This document shows positions 50,376 to 61,617 of a stretch of 64,000 nt of DNA, in pieces (position 1 is the stretch's first letter; every line of letters starts with the position of its first letter). Source of the DNA: Tachypleus tridentatus (Eukaryota; Arthropoda; Merostomata; Xiphosura; Limulidae); NCBI RefSeq assembly GCF_004210375.1, contig NW_027467782.1, forward strand, positions 21,369,276 through 21,433,275, read 5' to 3'. The notes beneath the pieces were generated by a model. It was not told the origin of the DNA. It was given only the letters and a program-made list of their open reading frames with translations, and made no database searches. The position numbers were made by a program, and so were the translations under genes.

Positions 50376-53300
50376 TTGAACGTATTATTGGTGAAACTCA
50401 AAATATTTATCCTGAAACTTTATTATTTTAAAGCTAAACAATACACTTTATATCGTTAAAAATATTTTATGTCACATTTTGGTCTTTGGGTTTATTTACA
50501 TAAATTAAAGAACTTTAGCATTCGGTATTATATTGTTTTATTTGCTTTGAATTAACATGTTAATAAATGAACAAATAGGTTAAGATAAACCAAACACATG
50601 AACTTTATAATCTGCACTTTGTTAAAAGAATTATCATTCCGAAACCTAAAATGATATGTAACAGAAATACCTGAGGAAATCGAGAACAAATGAGATACAC
50701 TAGGCTAAAAAATCATAGCAAAGAACTCGCATAATGGCAATAACAATAACAAAAGAGAAATAAACTTGTAATTAAAAATATTATTTAAGTATTAGACTCC
50801 GTTAAAAAATTTATTTAAATATTGGAGTTCGTTAGAAGATATCGAGAAAATGCGAAAAAGAAATTCATATAACCATATTTATATTTATTAAAGAGTAGTA
50901 TTTATAATTTATACATAAATTACAAAAAATATATATACATACATATATATAATTTTCCTTCACAGAAAAAGACATAAGGTATGAACAAAAGCTTTTTCAC
51001 AATGTTGCGTTTAAAATGATAATCAAGTACTTCCTGATCGTTTGTTTTTCCTGTAACTCACCCAGCTTTCAACGTAGCTGGAGACTTTGAGGCTATTTTT
51101 CATTCTGGTGCGATATTAACTAAGGTATAAATTATTCTAGAAAAGCTATATAAGAACTGAAATTTGGTATAATGACAAATGATGTCCCAAACATTATTTT
51201 AAACTGACATGGAAGTATTTTTCAGAAACTTTGTTTTCATTTTTTTGACCTAAAGATAATTTCTAAATAGCAAAATTATGAAATGTTAAAATAACTGTTA
51301 TGTCTTAAAACCGTTTGTCTAGCTTTGTAGAAATTTACAATTTTGCTGGAATATCTAGTGTAATATATCACACCAGTGTTCGTGTTACAAACGTCCTAAC
51401 ATTGTTTTATTACAATCTGATTTATTGCACTTGATATACCTAAATATAAACTATTATTCAATGCAAACAGATTCCTGTAAAGTTTTTTATGCATAGTGTT
51501 ATTGTTCTATACATTACTTATGTGAAATAAAGGCAGTCAGTAAATATGGAATAACTGTGGCCTGCCGACGGACATACCAAGACAATATCAATTAAATTGA
51601 CATTCATATATAAAAGTGTAATTGTCATAACCAGAAACTCAGTAGAACTTGAAATGTGTAATTTAGTTTAGAAGATAAGCAGGAATGGCAGTTAAAGTGA
51701 AGAGAATAAGAAAGATATCAAACTCGTTTAAGAACTTTAAGTTGGTAACAAAATGATGTGTTTGTTTCAAAACAAACAATCCAAATGACGACATGTCCTT
51801 GTTTTTAATCGAGGTAATTACCCACAACGTTATAAATGTCATTTTGGAAGTTCCAACAGACATACGCAAACTTGAGGCCATAACAACGCTAGACTTTAAA
51901 GCTGGAATAAAGAAACTATTACATAGTCTGTAATCCCTTTACAGTTTTCTAGAACGAACACCAGATGTTTTCATGCCAATTCTTATTGGTCTATAGTATT
52001 GCGACGTATTTGCTGTAACCCCAAAAGAATGATATCTCTCGCCATTAAGTTAAACATATACTCTTTCAAATTGGCTTACATGAATATTTCTTCAATTTTG
52101 TTTAAAATATTTAATCTTAACATTTTGAATATATTTACCACCAGAACTTTCAAGATAGCTATTTTAAAATATTTTCACAATAAAAATATCTCCGGTTCGG
52201 TTTGTTTGGAAGTTCTCAAAATGCTACACAAGGGCGATCTGCACTAGCTGTCCTAAATTTCCGTTAGAGAGGTATAACAGATAGTTGAATGATAAAATGA
52301 TAGTATATCAAACAATACATGTTTAATACTAACTGATTTGCAAGTAAAGTTGAATTCACAACTGATGGAACAGTAAATATATAGTTTCTCCAAACCTCCA
52401 ATTAAACACTGTATGGTCTCAAAAATAACAGTACCGTTAGTTCTTCCATATTCAGAAAACCATTGAACATATATGTTAAAAATCATTAAATTCTTCATAA
52501 CATTGTGTTCCCATAGAATATAAATAAATTAATTCATTAAAATTTCGACTTTTTTAAATATATACATATCAGACAAGCCACATTCGTATGTTCAGCATGT
52601 GGTTGTTTTAACTTAATTAATTACCAATTATACTATGGGTTTCATTGTCGAAATTCCATCAGATGGCTGGAAACTAGAAGCAATAATCACGCCACACTCT
52701 ACAACATGAATAGATGAATCCATTGTATGGTCTGTAATATCTGTATTGTATTCTAGGATATACATCAGTTGTTTTCATAAGAAATCTTGTTGGTCTGGAG
52801 TTGTATGAGTTCACTGTTTTAGCCCAAAAAACATTGAGAGTTCTCGCCATTAAGTATATCATCCCTCTAAACAGAATTTATTAACTTTAGAGTTAATTCT
52901 AAAGCAGTCGAAGTAATTAACTAATCATACTTATTAATTAGCATAATAAAATACACTTATCTATATCCAATAGACACATTAATAATGCTTCCTATTTTAT
53001 GCTAACATACCTCAAAATTCAGTGTATTTTTAACGAATCAAGTAATTTTACCTTTTGATACTTTTATAACCTTCATCTACCTGAAGATTCACCGTTTAAA
53101 AGTTGTGAAAGTTGCATTATAAGGATATTATATCATTAATGTAATGATGCAAAGAATACGAAACAGCAAAAGTTAATTCTAAATAAATTACAAGATTCTA
53201 AATATTAGTTACTGAATTTCACAAAAAAACTTTTAAAATGTTAGAAATCTTGTCAATTTTGTGGCGTTAATGTCTCAATTTTGACGGAAAACATTCCACA

Positions 53301-53844
53301 CATATCGATGGTAGGTAGGACAAAAAAAGTAATGTATTATTATAACATTGATTCAATTTAAAATTTAAGATTACTGTGATGTGACTTCGTGATTATACAA
53401 GACTAATATTTTCTTTTTTTAAGAAAATTTCCTACTGCGTTGAAAAATGTAATCAATATCAGACTTCACTTGTTTTGTTTTTTTGGGTTTTATTTGAGGT
53501 AGAACAATTAAATGATGGAAACTGTATAAATATTTTTGTCTGAGATAATCTGTTAGTCATATGACTCAAAGTATTATCATTACTTAGTGCATAATATAAT
53601 ACTGTTAATTAGATCTTGCCAACCTGTTGATCCTAGTATATTCGTGTTTGATGACATTCAATATGAAGTGCAATTATTTCATTGCACAAAGTTTCCTTTC
53701 GTATCATCAGACCACTGCAGCTTATTCTCATCCTATTGGCAGAAATATTTTCTGTATTGTATTTCGTACTGTGGTTGGACACAAATGGACCATTCACGTA
53801 TTGTTCTGTGTGTCACATTTTCCGATGACACTGCGGACCTCAAC

Positions 53845-53851
53845 TATATAA
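53845..53851 (+). promoter_or_regulatory. TATA box of the truncated family copy
   Basis: TATATAA, about 130 nt upstream of the ATG at 53,982. The flanking caactatataatctt is conserved at 49,874 and in the two right-arm copies. Confidence 0.65.
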
Positions 53852-53981
53852 TCTTGTGTTTCTCATCATTGAAGTTGCTGTTCTACAAACTCTCTCGCTT
53901 TGCACTCTTATCATTTACAGTTGGTAGAGACTGAACCGAGACTGAGTGAACAATTCGGTAAAGAAATTCTTTACACCGAAA

Positions 53982-54388
53982 ATGGTAAGCGTTCAAAACT
54001 GTATTTAAACTGCTATTATTTGGATCGTTACCACAAAGCTAAGAAGTATTTTTTCGTATTTACAGTGATCATTATAAACAATAACTTTAAATATTCGATA
54101 TTTAAAATCCTACATCTGTAATTTATCAATACTGGAAAATTTCTGTCGATGTTATTATCCTCTAAATGCTGTAAATCCTTCTTAATTCAAAACTTTATTA
54201 ACATATTATCTTATTTATCTTTGAATTCAATATAAATCATTTTTATATAGGAAAGCTGCAATGTGTTGCAATAATTTTGGCGACATTTACTCTAGTCAGA
54301 AACGAAGATCCTGGAGAAATTGACTACACTCCTAACATTCAACAACACTTCCGCAGCACGGCCAGGTCAGGGTATGGAGTCGGTATTT
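53982..54388 (+). pseudogene. Secreted-peptide family gene copy truncated at the repeat junction
   Basis: Exon 1 ends with ATG directly followed by GTAAGC (53,982-53,990). Exon 2 begins at 54,251 after a TATATAG acceptor. Compared with the intact right-arm copy it lacks one G at the exon start, two bases near 54,350 and one G near 54,371, so the reading frame is broken. Similarity stops at 54,383, inside the codon for Gly47, and the Gly/Arg-rich half of the protein is missing. It therefore cannot encode the peptide. Because the lost bases are mostly in homopolymer runs, some of the frameshifts could be consensus errors, but the truncation is structural. Confidence 0.8.
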
Positions 54389-55254
54389 AACATAATAAGA
54401 AAGTTTTCTTCACGAATTCAACCTATATTCAATCTTTATTCTCTTATAGTGGTTTTCGTCTTCATATAAGAGAAATGGTGATATTAATATTATAGCGTAT
54501 TAGCTATCCGAGTTGGAGAACATTCTTTGTTGTAGCATATTAGTTATCAGACTGTGATGAGATCGTCTGTAGTATGAAGTGAGTTGACAAATGAAATTAT
54601 TTCAACTGTATTGCATGCGCTGACCAGAATAAATATAAAAAAAAATATATTAACCTGGTTGTCGTTGATCCAACTCATATAAAAGTTTATACGTTATTAT
54701 AAATATTCCTCCTGTTTCTTGAAACAAAGAAAGATATATAGTTCCGAAAATATAATACTTCAGTTATTGTTAAACACTGAGTAATATTGCGTTTTAATGT
54801 ATAGGAAAGATAACACAATAATATCTCATTACATAAATGTTAAATTTTAGAGACTTTACTCAAATACGCATAAATTCGTGTACTTTGAACTGACCAACTC
54901 GTTGTTTTAACAGATATAGTTTAAACTTTTGTTATCTGAAGTGTACACGAGTCGTTTATTTGTACGTATACAAAATTAAAACAAAACTCTTATAAACGAT
55001 TTTACAACAGTGCCTCAGAATAACGATGACAACTATTTGTCCATATAATGGGTAAAATGTCACATATGGATTGGGACAATGGTTTTCAATTGATAGTATA
55101 CTGTTGTACAAATAATAAGTTTGAAAGGCAGTTTGAACCAATTTAATTTGTGTTTATTCAAAGTAAGCCGTTGAAAATTAATACAGAGTTTTCAAATTGT
55201 TACTTCCACCATGTATTTCATTTGTGGTTTCTAGCGATCGTTTTTTTTTTTAAT

Positions 55255-55340
55255 TTGTTTGCTTTGTTCATTTGCACAGAGCGACACGGTGAGCTGTTTG
55301 TACTCTATCCACGACAACAACATTCCGCATTGCAACTGGT
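55255..55340 (+). repeat. Second SINE-like family, fragment
   Basis: Worn similarity to the family at 2,727 and 63,594 (gcacagagcgacacggtgag, ctctatccacgac). Confidence 0.35.
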
Positions 55341-56932
55341 TGTATGCAATGTTCTGTTTAATGATAATAATATTGTTATATATTGAAGTGCTGGGATTTT
55401 GTATGAAAAGGATCATTATTACAGCAATTCTAAAAGGTAAGTGAGTTGACCATGCAGTCATGATAAGTTTTTATAGTGACAAGTGTAGCTTTGTGATTTA
55501 CTGATTGAGTGTGAATCCACGTATCCATGGTTTTCTTCTACCTCGATGAGAGTCAGTGTGTGTTATAAAAGTGACAATAAATCCGATTTTTCACTCATAT
55601 ACGAGAAGCCCAAGTGTTGGCTGTATTTAATGCAAGCCAGATAACAGGTTTGTATTTGTCAGTTTCAAAATTATCAACGGCTTTTTTGTTGTTAGTCTTT
55701 TCAGGAAGCTTTGAACTAACATTCTGTTTGTTATTCTTTTCTTTCATTCGCTCACTCTTCATATATTGTAAATTGTAAACTAAATTAAATTCAATCACTC
55801 ATTCTGCTTATACTATAATCTAACTTACCCGTTCATGTGTTACTAAGTTTCTGGTTAAGACTATCATACTTTTATATTCAAATTTCAGTTTAATCGACAT
55901 TGTCCGCACATGACAGTCTGTAAGCCCCTGCAATTTTATTTGCAATAACTGCCTTTATTTCGACATAAATAATGTATTGAATAAGAACGTTATGAATGTA
56001 GACATCACATAATTTATCTTTTGGTCTAGCAAGTACCATAAATCAGATTATGATAAGAAGACTTTATAACGATTAGATTCTCCGAAGCTTCAAACGCGGT
56101 TCGTAAGATATAAGTTATTTTGACGTGTTCATAATTTTACTACTTAGAAATTATGGTTTAAATAAAAAAAATGAAAATAAAATTGCAGAAATAGATAATT
56201 CCGGATGAGTTGAACATACTTTATATAGTTTTTTGTATAAACATTTGTATCTTAGTTAAGATCGCATTAAAAAAGAAAAATAGCCTCAACAAAAGACTAT
56301 GTGTGGTGACACAATTATATGATAGAGACTTCTCGTGCCTCGTTGAAATCCATATGAGATACAGAAACAACAAACGATCCATGAGAACTAAGATTTCATC
56401 TTAAAACACAACACAGTGAAAAGGATTTTTGTTTAAACCTTATGGTTTATTGCATCACATTACTAATTTCTTTTGAGTTGCTAAGGTATTTCTTTTCATA
56501 TCATTTAACGTTTGGGAATGTGAAATCTTTTACCAAATTGAAAATTATAAAGTTAATGTTTTGGTTTAATTTTAATTTAACATATATACTGGTATATTGC
56601 CATGTGACACCAATAAAAAAAATTAAATAAAATAATAGCTGTAGCTAACTTTCTTTAATTTCTGTTTTTCTGAGTAAATTATTACAATAACCAAAATGAA
56701 ATTTAAAATATTCTGTAACTACTTAACTTTTATTTTCAGGCTATCAAATAATAAAGTTTCACTCATAAATATTTTCAGTTCACCAATAATATGATAAATT
56801 AATTCTCATGAAGGTAATTCTCATAAACTGTATACACATGAATTGAATTCAGTGATTTGAGTTTCTAAAAGTTTAGATACACTAGGATACAAATTATGAA
56901 CAGTAGAAGCAACTAAATAATAACAATAAATA

Positions 56933-56971
56933 TCAACCTCCTCCAAAACCTACAGAACCAAATCCCCCTCT
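56933..56971 (-). other. In-frame Gly-rich continuation beyond the stop codon
   Basis: After the TAA at 56,972-56,974 the same frame reads RGGFGSVGFGGG and ends at TGA (56,933-56,935). The aligned remnant at 41,212 also has a stop just before GFG. This is either an old C-terminus lost by a nonsense mutation or a readthrough extension. Confidence 0.5.
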
Positions 56972-57504
56972 TTATAGGTTACTGTATCCTACTCTCCTGT
57001 GACCGTATACATCTCTCCCATTCCATTCTTTTTCACGACGACTACATCTTCCAGAACCACCGAATACACCATATCTAACGTTTAAAAATGCATGCCCGAC
57101 TCCATACCCCTGACCTGGCCGTGCTGCGGAGAAGTGTTGTTGAATGTTAGGAGTGTAGTCAATTTCTCCAGGATATTCGTTTCTGACTAGAGTAAATGTC
57201 GCCAAAATTATTGCAACACATTGCAGCTTTCCCTATATAAAAATGATTTATATTGAATTCAAAGATAAATAAGATAATATGTTAATAAAAGTTTTGAATT
57301 AAGAAGGATTTACAGCATTTAGAGGATAATAACATCGACAGAAATTTTCCAGTATTGATAAATTACAGATGTAGGATTTTAAATATCGAATATTTAAAGT
57401 TATTGTTTATAATGATCACTGTAAATACGAAAAAAATACTTCTTAGCTTTGTGGTAACGATCCAAATAATAGCAGTTTAAATACAGTTTTTGAACGCTTA
57501 CCAT
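56972..57504 (-). CDS. Secreted basic Gly/Tyr-rich peptide, 87 aa, 2 exons
   Basis: The start codon ATG (57,502-57,504, context GAAAATGG) is the only coding content of exon 1; donor GTAAGC follows at once. Exon 2 starts at 57,232 after acceptor TATATAG and runs to TAA at 56,972. The product begins MGKLQCVAIILATFTLV, a signal peptide (1 to about 17). The mature part is RNEYPGEIDY..., then Gly/Tyr-rich (GQGYGVG, YGVFGGSG) and Arg-rich from 63 to 81, with one Cys (64); net charge is positive. Twelve in-frame Gly-rich codons and a TGA follow the TAA, so the protein was probably once longer. The TATA box lies at 57,636. Exon 2 straddles the inner inverted-repeat junction (57,096). Composition would suit an antimicrobial or cuticle/hemocyte secreted peptide, but that is speculation; I recognise no family. 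Confidence 0.6.
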
Positions 57505-57635
57505 TTTCGGTGTAAAGAATTTCTTTACCGAATTGTTCACTCCAGTCTCGGTTCAGTCTCTACCAACTGTAAATGATAAGAGTGCAAAGCGAGAGAGTTT
57601 GTAGAACAGCAACTTCAATGATGAGAAACACAAGA

Positions 57636-57642
57636 TTATATA
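57636..57642 (-). promoter_or_regulatory. TATA box of the secreted-peptide gene
   Basis: TATATAA in caactatataatctt, about 135 nt upstream of the ATG. A TCATT initiator-like motif lies roughly 20 nt downstream, giving an expected transcription start near 57,610. The box is preserved in all four promoter copies at the locus. Confidence 0.65.
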
Positions 57643-60600
57643 GTTGAGGTCCGCAGTGTCATCGGAAAATGTGACACACAGAACAATACGTGAATGGTCC
57701 ATTTGTGTCCAACCACAGTACGAAATACAATACAGAAAATATTTCTGCCAATAGGATGAGAATAAGCTGCAGTGGTCTGATGATACGAAAAGGGAAACTT
57801 TGTGCAATGAAATAATTGCACTTCATATTGAATGTCATCAAACACGAATATACTAGGATCAACAGGTTGGCAAGATCTAATTAACAGTATTATATTATGC
57901 ACTAAGTAATGATAATACTTTGAGTCATATGACTAACAGATTATCTCAGACAAAAATATTTATACAGTTTCCATCATTTAATTGTTCTACCTCAAATAAA
58001 ACCCAAAAAAACAAAACAAGTGAAGTCTGATATTGATTACATTTTTCAACGCAGTAGGAAATTTTCTTAAAAAAGAAAATATTAGTCTTGTATAATCACG
58101 AAGTCACATCACAGTAATCTTAAATTTTAAATTGAATCAATGTTATAATAATACATTACTTTTTTTGTCCTACCTACCATCGATATGTGTGGAATGTTTT
58201 CCGTCAAAATTGAGACATTAACGCCACAAAATTGACAAGATTTCTAACATTTTAAAAGTTTTTTGTGAAATTCAGTAACTAATATTTAGAATCTTGTAAT
58301 TTATTTAGAATTAACTTTTGCTGTTTCGTATTCTTTGCATCATTACATTAATGATATAATATCCTTATAATGCAACTTTCACAACTTTTAAACGGTGAAT
58401 CTTCAGGTAGATGAAGGTTATAAAAGTATCAAAAGGTAAGAATTACTTGATTCGTTAAAAATACACTGAATTTTGAGGTATGTTAGCATAAAATAGGAAG
58501 CATTATTAATGTGTCTATTGGATATAGATAAGTGTATTTTATTATGCTAATTAATAAGTATGATTAGTTAATTACTTCGACTGCTTTAGAATTAACTCTA
58601 AAGTTAATAAATTCTGTTTAGAGGGATGATATACTTAATGGCGAGAACTCTCAATGTTTTTGGGCTAAAACAGTGAACTCATACAACTCCAGACCAACAA
58701 GATTTCTTATGAAAACAACTGATGTATATCCTAGAATACAATACAGATATTACAGACCATACAATGGATTCATCTATTCATGTTGTAGAGTGTGGCGTGA
58801 TTATTGCTTCTAGTTTCCAGCCATCTGATGGAATTTCGACAATGAAACTCATAGTATAATTGGTAATTAATTAAGTTAAAAACAACCACATGCTGAACAT
58901 ACGAATGTGGCTTGTCTGATATGTATATATTTAAAAAAGTCGAAATTTTAATGAATTAATTTATTTATATTCTATGGGAACACAATGTTATGAAGAATTT
59001 AATGATTTTTAACATATATGTTCAATGGTTTTCTGAATATGGAAGAACTAACGGTACTGTTATTTTTGAGACCATACAGTGTTTAATTGGAGGTTTGGAG
59101 AAACTATATATTTACTGTTCCATCAGTTGTGAATTCAACTTTACTTGCAAATCAGTAAGTATTAAACATGTATTGTTTGATATACTATCATTTTTATCAT
59201 TCAACTATCTGTTATACCTCTCTAACGGAAATTTAGGACAGCTAGTGCAGATCGCCCTTGTGTAGCATTTTGAGAACTTCCAAACAAACCGAACCGGAGA
59301 TATTTTTATTGTGAAAATATTTTAAAATAGCTATCTTGAAAGTTCTGGTGGTAAATATATTCAAAATGTTAAGATTAAATATTTTAAACAAAATTGAAGA
59401 AATATTCATGTAAGCCAATTTGAAAGAGTATATGTTTAACTTAATGGCGAGAGATATCATTCTTTTGGGGTTACAGCAAATACGTCGCAATACTATAGAC
59501 CAATAAGAATTGGCATGAAAACATCTGGTGTTCGTTCTAGAAAACTGTAAAGGGATTACAGACTATGTAATAGTTTCTTTATTCCAGCTTTAAAGTCTAG
59601 CGTTGTTATGGCCTCAAGTTTGCGTATGTCTGTTGGAACTTCAAAATGACATTTATAACGTTGTGGGTAATTACCTCGATTAAAAACAAGGACATGTCGT
59701 CATTTGATTGTTTGTTTTGAAACAAACACATCATTTTTGTTACCAACTTAAAGTTCTTAAACGAGTTTGATATCTTTCTTATTCTCTTCACTTTAACTGC
59801 CATTCCTGCTTATCTTCTAAACTAAATTACACATTTCAAGTTCTACTGAGTTTCTGGTTATGACAATTACACTTTTATATATGAATGTCAATTTAATTGA
59901 TATTGTCTTGGTATGTCCGTCGGCAGGCCACAGTTATTCCATATTTACTGACTGCCTTTATTTCACATAAGTAATGTATAGAACAATAACACTATGCATA
60001 AAAAACTTTACAGGAATCTGTTTGCATTGAATAATAGTTTATATTTAGGTATATCAAGTGCAATAAATCAGATTGTAATAAAACAATGTTAGGACGTTTG
60101 TAACACGAACACTGGTGTGATATATTACACTAGATATTCCAGCAAAATTGTAAATTTCTACAAAGCTAGACAAACGGTTTTAAGACATAACAGTTATTTT
60201 AACATTTCATAATTTTGCTATTTAGAAATTATCTTTAGGTCAAAAAAATGAAAACAAAGTTTCTGAAAAAATACTTCCATGTCAGTTTAAAATAATGTTT
60301 GGGACATCATTTGTCATTATACCAAATTTCAGTTCTTATATAGCTTTTTCTAGAATAATTTATACCTTAGTTAATATCGCACCAGAATGAAAAATAGCCT
60401 CAAAGTCTCCAGCTACGTTGAAAGCTGGGTGAGTTACAGGAAAACAAACGATCAGGAAGTACTTGATTATCATTTTAAACGCAACATTGTGAAAAAGCTT
60501 TTGTTCATACCTTATGTCTTTTTCTGTGAAGGAAAATTATATATATGTATGTATATATATTTTTTTTGTAATTTATGTATAAATTATAAATACTACTCTT

Positions 60601-61139
60601 TAATAAATATAAATATGGTTATATGAATTTCTTTTCGCATTTTCTCGATATCTTCTAACGAACTCCAATATTTAAATAAATTTTTTTAACGGAGTCTAAT
60701 ACTTAAATAATATTTTAATTACAAGTTTATTTCTCTTTTGTTATTGTTATTGCCATTATGCGAGTTCTTTGCTATGATTTTTTAGCCTAGTGTATCTCAT
60801 TTGTTCTCGATTTCCTCAGGTATTTCTGTTACATATCATTTTAGGTTTCGGAATGATAATTCTTTTAACAAAGTGCAGATTATAAAGTTCATGTGTTTGG
60901 TTTATCTTAACCTATTTGTTCATTTATTAACATGTTAATTCAAAGCAAATAAAACAATATAATACCGAATGCTAAAGTTCTTTAATTTATGTAAATAAAC
61001 CCAAAGACCAAAATGTGACATAAAATATTTTTAACGATATAAAGTGTATTGTTTGGCTTTAAAATAATAAAGTTTCAGGATAAATATTTTGAGTTTCACC
61101 AATAATACGTTCAATTACAGACGACAGCTTGTGAATTCT

Positions 61140-61617
61140 CTTAAAGTGTATTCACATGCTTTAGATTTAATGGTTTGAGTTCAAAATACTAATAATAAAA
61201 TGACGTGACTCTGTTACCGACAGGTCATTTTGATTGTTAGAACTGTACCCAATTGCTTTAAGATCATCGCTTCTCATCAAAGTAAACATCGCAAAATTAT
61301 TGCAACACATAGCAGCTTTCTCACTTTAAATGAAAACATAATATCTTGATGTAATAGGTAAATGACAAAATATGTTAATAGAAGTTAGATTTTGACAAGG
61401 ATTTACAGAATTTAGAGAAATATCACATCGACAGAATTTTTCCATTTTGATAAATTACAACTAATGAATTTTAAATATCTAATATTGAAGGTTATTTTTC
61501 GTCCAAACAATTTGATCAGCAGTCACGTTTCAATCTCTTTACAGTGTAGATGATAAGCATGCAAAGAGAGAGCGCTTGTAGAACAATGACTTTACTGATG
61601 AAAAACACGATTATATA
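61140..61617 (-). pseudogene. Right-arm copy of the ATG-less family pseudogene
   Basis: Inverted copy of 49,874-50,375 with the same missing ATG/donor segment and the same single-base loss in exon 2. It keeps TATATAA (61,611-61,617). The 32-bp deletion just upstream of that TATA box is private to this copy. Confidence 0.65.

Larger units (their letters stand above)
48032..54383 (+). repeat. Left arm of a 6.3-kb near-identical inverted repeat
   Basis: The arm is the reverse complement of 57,096-63,426 throughout every stretch I compared. Differences seen are mostly single-base homopolymer length changes. There is also a C/T change near 50,435, a G/T change near 54,308, a two-base loss near 54,350, and a 32-bp segment (49,831-49,862) absent from the right arm. 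The arm holds two diverged family units: a pseudogene at 49,874-50,375 and a truncated copy at 53,845-54,383. Confidence 0.93.
54384..57095. repeat. Spacer between the inverted-repeat arms
   Basis: Two parts can be seen. About 54,700-54,840 matches 41,995-42,130 in inverted orientation. About 55,800-57,095 is the natural downstream part of the intact peptide gene and its 3' flank, paralogous to 59,830-61,080 on the same (minus) strand (markers gagtttctggttatgac/taagtttctggttaagac and ctgcctttatttc-acataa). A second SINE-like fragment lies at 55,255-55,340. No other gene is seen. Confidence 0.7.

Noticed and set aside
53587..53934. Open frames at 53.6-53.9 kb mirrored at 57.55-57.90 kb
   Set aside because: They appear twice only because of the inverted repeat; they cover the promoter and leader of the peptide gene and are not conserved as protein in the diverged unit at 49.6 kb.
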